A stretch of DNA of 64,000 nucleotides. It comes from Chryseobacterium indologenes (GTDB lineage: Bacteria; Bacteroidota; Bacteroidia; Flavobacteriales; Weeksellaceae). Position 1 is the stretch's first letter, and the number at the start of each line of letters is the position of its first letter. Made by a program: the position numbers and the translations under genes. Below the pieces are notes generated by a model that ran no database searches, was not told where the DNA came from, and was given only the letters and a program-made list of their open reading frames with translations. Of this stretch, positions 24,937-33,263 are shown in pieces. The stretch is from assembly GCF_018362995.1 (NCBI RefSeq), contig NZ_CP074372.1, positions 3,596,001 to 3,660,000 of the forward strand, read 5' to 3'.

Positions 24937-25106
24937 AATTTTTTTACGTCTGATGTGCAAAAATAGTGAAAATGTGGGAAGATAGAAGCGGGAAGATGGA
25001 AGTTTTTATAATGCAGGAATTTAGGAGCCGGGAACCTGCTTTTCACTCTATCTTTTGCTTGCAAAAGGATGCCGTTGCAATCAGGGCTATATCGGTTGAA
25101 AATTTC

Positions 25107-25114
25107 TACTTTTG
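25107..25114 (+). promoter_or_regulatory. -7 box of the truC-like gene
   Basis: TACTTTTG ends only 4 bp before the ATG at 25119. If used, transcription would begin at or next to the start codon, giving a leaderless message. Confidence 0.4.
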
Positions 25115-25118
25115 CACC

Positions 25119-25814
25119 ATGTTAGAAATTCTTTATCGCGACGAGCATCTTATTGCCATCAACAAACCCAGCGGATTACTGGTTCATAAATCTTTCTATG
25201 CGGGAGAAGCCGATACCTACGCTATCCAGGAGTTGAAGAAACAGATTGGACAGAAAGTGTTTCCTGTGCATCGATTAGACCGGAAAACTTCAGGTGTTCT
25301 GCTGTTTACTTTAGATAAAGATACGCTTAGAACGATGAGCGAACAGTTTGCATCACGCGAAGTGGAGAAAAAATATCTTGCAATTCTTCGTGGTTGGGCT
25401 AAAGAAGAAGAAACCATCGATTACGACCTGGTTAATGAAAATGAAGTTAAGCAAAATGCTGTTACTTATTATCGTCGTTTGCAGACTTCGGAAATAGATT
25501 TACCTTTTTTAAAACATCAGACTTCTAGATATTGTTTGGTAGAAGCTATTCCTGAAACGGGAAGGTTTCATCAGCTGAGAAAACATTTTAAACATATTCT
25601 GCATCCTATTTTAGGCTGTCGTAAGCACGGCTGCAATAAGCAAAATAAATTGTGGCTTCAGACATTTGACATCAATAAAATGACGCTCCATGCCCATCAA
25701 TTGATTTTTAATCATCCTGTTTCTAACGAAAGAATTACGGTAAATGCCACTATAGATGAAGAGTTCAAAAGAGTAGGGGATATTCTGAAATTCGATCTGA
25801 GTGCATACTCTTAA
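25119..25814 (+). CDS. truC: tRNA pseudouridine synthase, RluA/TruC type
   Basis: I place the start at ATG 25119 (MLEILYRDEHL), because the reading frame upstream has no family similarity and the -7 box lies inside it. The 231-residue protein has the RluA-family catalytic motif HRLDRKTSG with the catalytic Asp, the opening IAINKPSGLLVHKS and the late PETGRFHQLRKH segment. Length and sequence fit TruC, which makes pseudouridine at position 65 of certain tRNAs. Another RluA-type specificity is possible. Confidence 0.85.
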   Translation: MLEILYRDEHLIAINKPSGLLVHKSFYAGEADTYAIQELKKQIGQKVFPVHRLDRKTSGVLLFTLDKDTLRTMSEQFASREVEKKYLAILRGWAKEEETIDYDLVNENEVKQNAVTYYRRLQTSEIDLPFLKHQTSRYCLVEAIPETGRFHQLRKHFKHILHPILGCRKHGCNKQNKLWLQTFDINKMTLHAHQLIFNHPVSNERITVNATIDEEFKRVGDILKFDLSAYS

Positions 25815-25835
25815 TTAGAACCTTAAGATTTTAAT

Positions 25836-25868
25836 ATCCTTGTCAAGGTTTTACACCTTGACAAGGAT
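25836..25868. repeat. Perfect 14-bp inverted repeat after truC
   Basis: ATCCTTGTCAAGGT (25836-25849) and ACCTTGACAAGGAT (25855-25868) form a long stem with the loop TTTAC. No T tract follows, so it is not a standard terminator; a dispersed hairpin repeat is more likely. Confidence 0.6.
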
Positions 25869-26180
25869 GGGATTTCTAAGTATCTCATTCCATGTAGCGG
25901 AGAATGGAGATATTTCTCTATTATTTTAACGCAATGCTCGCAAAGTTTATTGATAAATAACTTTTATTTCCGATCGCAAAGGCACTTCGTTCAGCAAAGG
26001 CTGGTGCACGCACTTCGCTAAGTGAAACGCCCTTGCGAACAAAATGTTTTCAGGATCGAAACCTTTGCGATCATAGCGTTTTAAAAATTTATTTTACCGG
26101 TATTTTATTCTTATAGATACCATATATCAAACATTTTGATAAAATATCATAGGTTAATCGAGCATTAATTTTAAAATGAG

Positions 26181-26188
26181 TAATTTTG
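26181..26188 (+). promoter_or_regulatory. -7 box of pyrD
   Basis: TAATTTTG matches TAnnTTTG 15 bp before the pyrD ATG. No clear -33 partner was seen. Confidence 0.4.
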
Positions 26189-26203
26189 TAAAACTTTTTT
26201 TCA

Positions 26204-27241
26204 ATGTATAAATCGCTCATTCGTCCGATTCTTTTCAAATTTGATCCTGAAGATGTTCATCACTTTACATTTTCAATGCTTAAGAATTTTGGATTTTTCA
26301 CTAAATTATTTTTCCCAAAACCTGTTGAAGACAAACGTCTGGAAAGAGAAGTTTTCGGATTGAAATTTAAAAATCCTGTAGGATTGGCTGCCGGTTTCGA
26401 TAAAAATGCAGTTTTGTTCAACGAATTGGGAGACTTAGGTTTCGGATTTGTAGAAATCGGAACGGTAACCCCAAGAGCACAGGCCGGAAATCCAAGAAAA
26501 AGATTATTTCGTTTGATAGAAGATGGCGGAATTATCAACAGAATGGGATTTAATAATGAAGGTCTTGAAGCGGCTATTGAAAAATTGAAATCCAACAAAG
26601 GAAAAATTATTATCGGTGGAAACATCGGAAAAAATACAGATACAAGCCCGGAAAACTATACTCAGGATTATCTGGATTGTTTTGAAGGTCTTCATCCTCA
26701 CGTAGACTACTTTGTACTGAATGTAAGCTGTCCCAACGTTGGAAGTCACGCCAAACTTGAAGATGTAGAATATTTGAGAGAGCTGATTACAGAAGTGAAG
26801 AAGATCAACCAGTCAAAATCTGTACAGAAACCTATACTCCTGAAAATTGCACCGGATCTTAATAATAATCAATTAGACGAAATCATTGATCTGATCGCAG
26901 AAACAAAGATTGATGGTATTGTAGTTTCCAATACTTCTGTCAACAGAGAAGGTCTGAAAACCTCTCCGGAAGTTTTAGAACAGATTGGAAACGGAGGTTT
27001 GAGCGGAAAGCCGATTCGTGAAAGAAGTACAAAAATGATCAAATACCTTTCCGATAAAAGTAACAGAGCATTCCCAATCATTGGAGTAGGAGGAATACAT
27101 TCTGCAAAAGATGCAATGGAGAAATTAGATGCGGGAGCCAGCCTGATCCAGTTGTATACAGGATTTATTTATGAAGGACCGGAACTGATCAATGAAATCA
27201 ATAAGGAACTTCTGAAAAGAGCAAGCAGATTACCGAGATAA
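26204..27241 (+). CDS. pyrD: Dihydroorotate dehydrogenase (quinone), class 2
   Basis: This 345-residue enzyme oxidises dihydroorotate to orotate in pyrimidine synthesis, passing electrons to quinone at the inner membrane. It has the class 2 N-terminal extension ([21 protein letters not shown]), the FMN/substrate motifs [12 protein letters not shown] and [13 protein letters not shown], the active-site region NVSCPNVG with catalytic Ser in VSCPN, and the C-terminal [25 protein letters not shown] phosphate-binding segments. Length is normal. It is monocistronic and ends at a bidirectional terminator. Confidence 0.96.
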   Translation: MYKSLIRPILFKFDPEDVHHFTFSMLKNFGFFTKLFFPKPVEDKRLEREVFGLKFKNPVGLAAGFDKNAVLFNELGDLGFGFVEIGTVTPRAQAGNPRKRLFRLIEDGGIINRMGFNNEGLEAAIEKLKSNKGKIIIGGNIGKNTDTSPENYTQDYLDCFEGLHPHVDYFVLNVSCPNVGSHAKLEDVEYLRELITEVKKINQSKSVQKPILLKIAPDLNNNQLDEIIDLIAETKIDGIVVSNTSVNREGLKTSPEVLEQIGNGGLSGKPIRERSTKMIKYLSDKSNRAFPIIGVGGIHSAKDAMEKLDAGASLIQLYTGFIYEGPELINEINKELLKRASRLPR

Positions 27242-27244
27242 AAT

Positions 27245-27271
27245 AAAAGAGAGTTTACACAACTCTCTTTT
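27245..27271. terminator. Bidirectional terminator after pyrD
   Basis: The 11-bp stem AAAAGAGAGTT / AACTCTCTTTT (27245-27255, 27261-27271) with a 5-nt loop is flanked by A and T tracts. It serves pyrD and the convergent gene ending at 27272. Confidence 0.85.
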
Positions 27272-28162
27272 TTATTTTGACTTTATAATAGAAGCTTTTT
27301 TTATATCTACAGTAAATTTATAGGCCGGAGAAGAAAAAGATTTATTTACTTTATATTGTATCGTTTCTTTGTCCTTTGATTTTGTTTTCGTCGTATCATA
27401 AATGTTTTCCCAGCAGCTTTCAGTCAGGAATTCCTCGTAGTTTTTATAATTCCAGTCCTTTGTAAAATAAAGAACTCTGTAACCTTTTTCACCATCACTT
27501 GCTCCACATTGTCCGCAGGCGTTAAAATTTGAAGTCTGCTCAAAATACAGAAGGACCCTGTTCCCGTTTTCCCCTGAAGAGTAGGAAACAAGTTCATTTC
27601 CTCCGGCTTTATTAATTAAGTCGAATGTATTAATCTTTTTATTATTGGGCAGGAAGAGATAATTGTTGAGGCGGTAAATCATTGCATTACCTGTAAATAG
27701 CTGCATAGGCTGAGTTTTTTTGCCAAGCGAAAAAATCCCAGCAATCGGGTTGTTTTTCATGCTGATATTTTCCAATATAATAGATTCCAGAGGAGCTAGC
27801 TTTTGTGCTATTTCATTCGTTTTTTCTACTTTTTGCAGCGATGTTATCTGATCTTTTAAAATCCTGGAATTCTGTTTTTGTTTGGTCCCGAAATTATATA
27901 ATGACAGATCACCATAATAATCATATATTCCGGTGAGCGGGATTTTCTTTTTGTATTTATCATAATAATACCATCCGTCAACGTAATGCTGATACTGATC
28001 ACAATCTACGATGCCCGTGTAGTTGAGCTGCATGGTAATGGGTGCTCCTCCAATCTCTCCGGTGAAAATCTGTGAAGAATCAGTTACTTTCTTTAATTCA
28101 ACTTTTTGACTGAGAAAAAATGTGAGACTTAAAGAAAATAATAAAGAAAATATTTTTTTCAT
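27272..28162 (-). CDS. Secreted protein of unknown function
   Basis: This 296-residue protein has a signal peptide (MKKIFSLLFSLSLTFFLSQ). No domain is recognised. Residues about 30-110 (GEIGGAPITMQLNYTGIVD, DGWYYYDKYKKKIPLTG) look like a small beta fold, and a CGQCG motif in the C-terminal third could bind metal or form disulfides. The start lies 21 bp past the DUF445 stop, so the two are likely co-transcribed. Confidence 0.65.
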   Translation of the reverse strand: MKKIFSLLFSLSLTFFLSQKVELKKVTDSSQIFTGEIGGAPITMQLNYTGIVDCDQYQHYVDGWYYYDKYKKKIPLTGIYDYYGDLSLYNFGTKQKQNSRILKDQITSLQKVEKTNEIAQKLAPLESIILENISMKNNPIAGIFSLGKKTQPMQLFTGNAMIYRLNNYLFLPNNKKINTFDLINKAGGNELVSYSSGENGNRVLLYFEQTSNFNACGQCGASDGEKGYRVLYFTKDWNYKNYEEFLTESCWENIYDTTKTKSKDKETIQYKVNKSFSSPAYKFTVDIKKASIIKSK

Positions 28163-28183
28163 GGTTGGCTGTCGTTAGTTTTT

Positions 28184-29428
28184 TTAGAGGAAGAAATGGG
28201 CGATGGTGTAGATAATAAGACCAACCAGCCCGCCGACCAGCGTTCCGTTGACCCGGATAAACTGCAGATCTTTCCCCACTTCCAGTTCCAGTTTTTCACT
28301 AAGCTCTTTTCCCTGCCAGTTTCCAACGGTGGTACTGATGAGGTTTCCGAATTGGTGGGTGTTTTTCAGAATATATTTATAGGCCGTTACCCGAACCCAA
28401 TGATCTATTTTGTTCTGAAGGTTTTCATCGGTCTTTAAGTTCTGTGCAAATTCATTCAGGTTTTTAGAAAGATAGTTTTTCAAAGCGGAATTTTCTTCCT
28501 GAAGCTCTTTCATCAGTGTTTTTTTGATAGAAACCCAGATATCGTTAGAGTATTCATCCAGTTTATCATTTTTCAGAAGTCCGTTTTTGATGGTTTTAAA
28601 TTCCTCATCCCATTTCGGGTCTTCCTTCAAATCCATAGAAAACTCATGGATCTTCTGAGTAATCAACCCTCTTACCTCATGCTGAGGATCTTCTTCTATT
28701 TCTTTAAAAAAATCAGAAAGTCCGTCAGCAATTTTATCGGCAATTTTATTATCTACAAACGAAGGAATGAATGTGTAACTGCCTTTTTTTACACGGTCTT
28801 TGATCATTTCATCGTTCTCTATGATATATTCTTTGATCTGTTTAGAAAGATTGGTAATGATTCTCTGATGATCATTTTTTTCAAGAATATAACCGATTCC
28901 GTTTCCTACTACTTTATTCAGCTTTATATCATCCGTCATTTCAGACACCTTTTTGCTGATAAACTGGCTTACCGTGGAATCATCAAGTTTACTAAGAATG
29001 TCAAGAACGATATCTGAAAGGTTTTTAATCAAAATATCCTGGCTATTTTCCTTACCCAGCCATTCACCGACAAAATTGGAAACTTTAAGTTTTTGGATAT
29101 AAGGACGTATATTCTGGGGAGAAAGAAAGTTACCTACTACAAAACTTCCAAGGTTGTCTCCCAATCTCTGTTTACTGTTTTCAATCAGGTTGGTATGGGG
29201 AATCGGAAGCCCCAGAGGATGGCGGAATAATGCGGTTACAGCAAACCAGTCAGCCAGGGCCCCAACCATAGCAGCTTCGGCAAAAGCACGAACATAGCCG
29301 ATCCAATGAGAGGTATTAGACTTCTGTAAAATAGTGGTTACAATGAAAATAACAGCCATCAGAACGAATAATCCTGTGGCAAATGCTTTATATTTTCTCA
29401 GTTGTTTTCTTTTTGCTTCGTCATTCAT
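28184..29428 (-). CDS. DUF445 inner-membrane protein
   Basis: This 414-residue protein begins with a cytoplasmic Lys/Arg-rich start, a transmembrane helix (about 13-35), and the DUF445 hallmark WIGYVRAFAEAAMVGALADWFAVTALFRHPLGLPIPHTNLIE. A long helical soluble domain (about 80-385) and a C-terminal membrane helix follow. The family is widespread and of unknown function, thought to be an inner-membrane protein with a periplasmic helical bundle. It is upstream of and probably co-transcribed with the secreted 296-residue protein. Confidence 0.88.
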   Translation of the reverse strand: MNDEAKRKQLRKYKAFATGLFVLMAVIFIVTTILQKSNTSHWIGYVRAFAEAAMVGALADWFAVTALFRHPLGLPIPHTNLIENSKQRLGDNLGSFVVGNFLSPQNIRPYIQKLKVSNFVGEWLGKENSQDILIKNLSDIVLDILSKLDDSTVSQFISKKVSEMTDDIKLNKVVGNGIGYILEKNDHQRIITNLSKQIKEYIIENDEMIKDRVKKGSYTFIPSFVDNKIADKIADGLSDFFKEIEEDPQHEVRGLITQKIHEFSMDLKEDPKWDEEFKTIKNGLLKNDKLDEYSNDIWVSIKKTLMKELQEENSALKNYLSKNLNEFAQNLKTDENLQNKIDHWVRVTAYKYILKNTHQFGNLISTTVGNWQGKELSEKLELEVGKDLQFIRVNGTLVGGLVGLIIYTIAHFFL

Positions 29429-29511
29429 ATTCTCAAATTTACTAAATTTGGTTATGAAACCGTTTAATCTTAATAAAAGCTTTTAAACCTCAAAACTTTT
29501 GTGGTTAAAGA

Positions 29512-30051
29512 ATGAAATTTACGATGAAATTTTTAGTTTCAATCACCCTATTATTTTCTCTGCAGGCATGTACGCAGAAATACGAACCTATTAAAACCTC
29601 CCCTATGGAAAATACAGAAGCAAAAAACAATCCATACTATTCCAGAACAGATACTACAAAACTTAATGTTTCCAATGATGAATGGAAAAAAATCCTCGCG
29701 CCAGACTTGTATGCAATCGCCAGAGAAGCGGCAACAGAAAGAGCTTTTACCGGAAAATATAATGAGTTTGACGAGATCGGAGAATATTATTGCGCGGTGT
29801 GCGGAAATCACCTGTTCCGCTCTACATCCAAATTTTCCAGCAGCTGTGGCTGGCCAAGTTTCTTTGAAGCGGATAAGGAAGGAGTTTATTATGTGAGAGA
29901 TCAGTCTTATGGAATGGATAGAGTAGAGGTTCTTTGCAAAAGATGTGACTCCCATCTTGGACATGTTTTCGATGATGGCCCGAAGCCTACAGGACTGCGT
30001 TACTGTATGAATTCTGTGAGCCTGGAATTTGTGGCGGATACTCAAAAATAA
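29512..30051 (+). CDS. msrB: Lipoprotein peptide-methionine (R)-S-oxide reductase
   Basis: This 179-residue protein reduces methionine R-sulfoxide in damaged proteins. Its zinc cysteines are CAVCG and CKRCDSHLGHVF, and the catalytic cysteine lies in GLRYCMNSVSLEF near the C-terminus. The N-terminus is a lipoprotein signal with lipobox LQAC (C20), so it acts in the periplasm or outer membrane rather than the cytosol. A second in-frame ATG four codons in is an alternative start. It is monocistronic, diverging from DUF445. Confidence 0.93.
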   Translation: MKFTMKFLVSITLLFSLQACTQKYEPIKTSPMENTEAKNNPYYSRTDTTKLNVSNDEWKKILAPDLYAIAREAATERAFTGKYNEFDEIGEYYCAVCGNHLFRSTSKFSSSCGWPSFFEADKEGVYYVRDQSYGMDRVEVLCKRCDSHLGHVFDDGPKPTGLRYCMNSVSLEFVADTQK

Positions 30052-30140
30052 GACTTTTAATTCACAGAATCAGGACGTTAAAGTTTCTTAAATAGCGTTA
30101 AACTTTTTAGAGTTATAACCCCTTGGTAATTATGTTTTTA

Positions 30141-30148
30141 TAATTTTG
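30141..30148 (+). promoter_or_regulatory. -7 box of the L,D-transpeptidase-like gene
   Basis: TAATTTTG matches TAnnTTTG 30 bp before the ATG at 30179. A TTG triplet lies at 30123, closer than the usual -33 distance. Confidence 0.4.
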
Positions 30149-30178
30149 CCCCACTAATTTGGATTTACATATTATTGA

Positions 30179-30934
30179 ATGAAAGGATTTTATAGCGTAT
30201 TAGGCCTTGTTTACATGGTGACGACTTCATTCTACATTTCTCCAAGAATGGCGGTGAAAAGTGAGAATGTCAATACAACGAAAACAGAAAAAGTAGCTGA
30301 AACGAAATCTGAGAAGAGCACAACAGCTGTATCTTCATCAGAAGCACTATACCAATCAATTGCATTTGATCCTGAACATGAATTGAATTATGAAGTGTTC
30401 TCAAAAGCATTGACTGGGTATGAAAATTTAAAAAAAGCAGGATTGCTTACCCAAGACTCGCATTTATTAACTATTTGCGATTTTTCTATGTCTTCTAACA
30501 CAAAAAGACTTTGGATCATTGATCTGGAAGACAAAAAAGTTCTGTTCAACTCATTGGTAGCACACGGAAAAAATACAGGCGAAGAATTTGCGACGAATTT
30601 TTCTAACAGGGAAAGTTCGTTACAGAGCAGTTTAGGATTTTATATCACGGATGCAACCTATCAGGGTGACAACGGATATTCTCTGAAGTTATTGGGAATG
30701 GATAAAGGGTTTAATGATGCGGCTTACAGAAGAGCAATTGTATTACATGGTGCTGATTATGTAAGCGATGCATTTGCAGCCATGCACAAAAGAATCGGAA
30801 GAAGCTGGGGATGTCCCGCGGTTCCAAGAGAACTGACACAGTCTATCATCAATACGATTAAAGGTAAAAACTGTCTGTTCATCTATTATCCCGACCAGAA
30901 TTATCTTTCTTCCTCAGAATGGTTGAAAGCATAA
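30179..30934 (+). CDS. Murein L,D-transpeptidase catalytic-domain family protein
   Basis: This 251-residue protein has an N-terminal hydrophobic export segment (about 1-20). The catalytic region carries the YkuD-like signature split as VLHGADYVS and GRSWGCPAVP, with the nucleophilic Cys in SWGCP. It belongs to the envelope family annotated as murein L,D-transpeptidase catalytic domain and may cross-link or edit peptidoglycan. It lies alone on the plus strand, convergent with the histidine kinase gene. Confidence 0.82.
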   Translation: MKGFYSVLGLVYMVTTSFYISPRMAVKSENVNTTKTEKVAETKSEKSTTAVSSSEALYQSIAFDPEHELNYEVFSKALTGYENLKKAGLLTQDSHLLTICDFSMSSNTKRLWIIDLEDKKVLFNSLVAHGKNTGEEFATNFSNRESSLQSSLGFYITDATYQGDNGYSLKLLGMDKGFNDAAYRRAIVLHGADYVSDAFAAMHKRIGRSWGCPAVPRELTQSIINTIKGKNCLFIYYPDQNYLSSSEWLKA

Positions 30935-30940
30935 AGATAA

Positions 30941-30969
30941 AAAACAGTCAGTTTTTGACTGTTTTTTTT
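30941..30969. terminator. Bidirectional terminator
   Basis: The stem AAAACAGTCA / TGACTGTTTT (30941-30950, 30956-30965) with a 5-nt loop is followed by T tracts in both directions, between the L,D-transpeptidase-like gene and the histidine kinase gene. Confidence 0.85.
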
Positions 30970-32341
30970 ATTTTTTGGAGGGAAATGTTACAGTAAATAC
31001 ACTCCCTTTTGACACTTCAGAATCGATCGTCAATTTGCCTTCGTGTATTTCTATAATCCTTTTTACAATGGAAAGACCAATACCGTTTCCTTTTTCGAAA
31101 TTCTTATTGGAACCTCGGTAAAACAAATCAAAAATTTTCAAAAGATCCTTTTCTGAAATACCAATCCCATGATCAATAAAACGGATTTTTATATGGTCCG
31201 AGTTGGTCTCTATTTCAATATGGCAGCTTTTGTCTGCTGAATATTTACAGGCATTCTCTATCAGGTTAGAAAAAGCAACCTGCAGCAGGTAAGGATTACC
31301 ATGAAAATCATAATTGTTTTCATCATCATCTGACGCATTACCCATATAATTGATCCCTATTTTGTAGCCAGCATTTTTCTGCAGCAATGCAAGCTTGGCT
31401 TCTGCTAAAATTTCATCCAGACGCAGATTGGTAAAACTGATCTGTGATACATCATAGCTGGCTCTGGCGAAATCCAACAAAGCAGAAGAAAGCTCCGACG
31501 CATCATTGGCATCCTGCAGGGCATTGTCAATAGAAAGCTTATAGTCATCCAGTGTTACATTCAGTTCCTTGGCAAGCTCCAGCTCTGCAATTAAGGTGGA
31601 AAGAGGAGTCCGGAATTCATGAGAAATGGTGGTGACGAATTGTTTGTGATTATTAAAAGATTTTTCCAGCCTGTTGAAGGTAGAATTAAAAGTTTCAGTC
31701 AGTTCATAAATCTCATCTTTTGCTTTGGGAATATCCAGCCGTTTATTCAGATTATGCTCCGAAATATCGCGGATCTGGAGGATAATATCCTTTAAAGGCT
31801 TAAGGGTATAGTATGAAAAAAGAAATCCTATAATAAAAATGATGACAATGGAACTGATATAAATAATGATAATATCTTTTTTAAACTCAGAAATATGGGC
31901 TTTTCCTGTGACATCTACTGCACTTCCAATGATATAATATTTTTCTCCGTTTGAGTGAAACTGAATGGCAATATACTGACGGTCGCCCTGATGCCAGAAT
32001 ATTCTGTTTTTATTGGATCTGATAATTTTATCCAGATATTTTTCATTGCTTTTGAGAGGAGGAACATCCGTGAAAGTTAGCTCTTTTTTACTGTTATAAA
32101 CACTGATGTCTGCCTCATTAAGCAACTTTTGGTTACGCTGGTGAAGCTCACGGATTTTTTCATCACTGATTCTGACATCGAAGATAAATTCTGACCTCCA
32201 GATCACCTTATATCCTAAACGGTCGTTAAACTCATCCTCCCTGTTCTTTTCAGATACAAAATAGAGAACATAAGCAAACAAAAATAAAATGCCTGCGGTA
32301 AGGATAGAATAAATGAGTGCTGTTCTGGTTGCTATTTTCAT
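30968..32341 (-). CDS. Sensor histidine kinase
   Basis: This 457-residue protein has two transmembrane helices (about 8-30 and 155-180) flanking a periplasmic sensor of about 125 residues, a HAMP linker (about 180-235), the dimerisation H-box TTISHEFRTPLSTLIAEL, and an ATPase domain with N-box NLIENACKYSA, DHGIGISEKD and GNGIGLSIVK. It phosphorylates the response regulator next to it. Its ATG overlaps the regulator's stop by 4 bp (ATGA). Divergent from the porin operon, which is its probable target. The signal is unknown. Confidence 0.92.
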   Translation of the reverse strand: MKIATRTALIYSILTAGILFLFAYVLYFVSEKNREDEFNDRLGYKVIWRSEFIFDVRISDEKIRELHQRNQKLLNEADISVYNSKKELTFTDVPPLKSNEKYLDKIIRSNKNRIFWHQGDRQYIAIQFHSNGEKYYIIGSAVDVTGKAHISEFKKDIIIIYISSIVIIFIIGFLFSYYTLKPLKDIILQIRDISEHNLNKRLDIPKAKDEIYELTETFNSTFNRLEKSFNNHKQFVTTISHEFRTPLSTLIAELELAKELNVTLDDYKLSIDNALQDANDASELSSALLDFARASYDVSQISFTNLRLDEILAEAKLALLQKNAGYKIGINYMGNASDDDENNYDFHGNPYLLQVAFSNLIENACKYSADKSCHIEIETNSDHIKIRFIDHGIGISEKDLLKIFDLFYRGSNKNFEKGNGIGLSIVKRIIEIHEGKLTIDSEVSKGSVFTVTFPSKK

Positions 32342-33024
32342 AATTGTGAAGCGAAAATAAATCCTACTCCGGGTTTGGTGTGAATCAGTTTATGATCAAA
32401 ATTTTTATCAATCTTTTTCCGTAAATAAGCAATGTAGACATCAATATAATTGGTTCCTGTGTCAAAATGATTTCCCCAGACATTTTCTGCAATCTCTTCA
32501 CGGGTAAGAATTCTTTCGGCATTGTTTACCAGAAATACCAGGAGTTTAAATTCTTTGGGAGTGAGTTCTATTTCCGTTCTGTTTCTGAAAACCCTGTTGA
32601 ATTTTTTATCAATCTTCAGGTCGTGATATTCAAGATCGGTCAGATATGCTTCTTTATTTCTGGCTGATCTTCTTTGCAGAATGGCTTTGATTCTTACGTA
32701 AAGTTCCCTGATTTCAAAAGGTTTTACCATATAATCATCTGCTCCGGCGTCAAATCCTTCAATTTTCTCATCAATCGTGCCCAGAGCGGTGAGCATAATG
32801 ATGGGAAGATCAGGGTATTTCTCTTTGATCAGTTTGCATAGATCAATACCGCTCATTTTTGGCAGCATAATATCTGTAATCGCCAGATCGAAAGATATTT
32901 TATTCAGCAGGACAATAGCATCTTCTGCATCTTCCGAAATATACACCTGATATTCCTGGCTCTCCAGCCCTCTTTTCAAAAGACTTGAAACACGCGAATT
33001 ATCTTCTACAATTAAAATTTTCAT
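32338..33024 (-). CDS. OmpR-family response regulator
   Basis: This 228-residue protein has a receiver domain (about 1-115) with the phospho-acceptor Asp in AITDIMLPKMSG and conserved Lys in YMVKPFEIRE. The C-terminal winged helix (about 130-226) contains ELTPKEFKLLVFLV and NYIDVYIAYLRKKID. First gene of a two-gene unit with the kinase. A TACCTTTG -7 box lies at 33113-33120 on the minus strand. Three 11-bp-phased repeats upstream of the divergent porin gene are a likely binding site. Confidence 0.93.
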   Translation of the reverse strand: MKILIVEDNSRVSSLLKRGLESQEYQVYISEDAEDAIVLLNKISFDLAITDIMLPKMSGIDLCKLIKEKYPDLPIIMLTALGTIDEKIEGFDAGADDYMVKPFEIRELYVRIKAILQRRSARNKEAYLTDLEYHDLKIDKKFNRVFRNRTEIELTPKEFKLLVFLVNNAERILTREEIAENVWGNHFDTGTNYIDVYIAYLRKKIDKNFDHKLIHTKPGVGFIFASQL

Positions 33025-33112
33025 AAAGAAATACTATGGGATATATACCTTGGTTTTCAAATGTTTTTTTGATTTTAAAAGCTTGATTTTCATCTGTCCC
33101 CAAAGCACTGTA

Positions 33113-33120
33113 CAAAGGTA
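33113..33120 (-). promoter_or_regulatory. -7 box of the two-component operon
   Basis: TACCTTTG (minus strand) matches TAnnTTTG about 90 bp before the response regulator ATG. The direct repeats at 33166-33196 lie about 46 bp upstream of it, so autoregulation is possible. Confidence 0.45.
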
Positions 33121-33165
33121 TTTCATATTTTTCTTTTATCAGAAAACATTAACCCTTTTAATAGT

Positions 33166-33225
33166 TTTCTATAAGGTTTCTAATAGATTTCTAATACCTG
33201 TCCAGACATTCCCGATCTAATTTTG
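33166..33225 (+). promoter_or_regulatory. Porin promoter with three 11-bp-phased direct repeats
   Basis: TTTCTATAA, TTTCTAATA and TTTCTAATA start at 33166, 33177 and 33188, exactly one helical turn apart. A TAATTTTG -7 box follows at 33218-33225, 38 bp before the porin ATG. Tandem half-sites with 10-11 bp phasing just upstream of the promoter are the usual mode for OmpR-type activators. Confidence 0.65.
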
Positions 33226-33263
33226 TCCCGTTGAAATCAACAAAAAGATAAGAATAGAAAAAT

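Larger units (their letters stand above)
25815..26203. other. 389-bp intergenic region with two inverted repeats
   Basis: No gene is supported here. It holds a 14-bp perfect inverted repeat (25836-25868), then a GC-richer block bounded by the 11-bp inverted repeat GATCGCAAAGG / CCTTTGCGATC (25972-25982, 26062-26072). The block contains an internal CACTTCGCTAAGTG hairpin. The last 100 bp are AT-rich and hold the pyrD promoter. Confidence 0.6.

Noticed and set aside
29551..30045. 164-residue frame antisense to msrB
   Set aside because: Fully overlaps a well-conserved gene and has no domain; a chance open frame.
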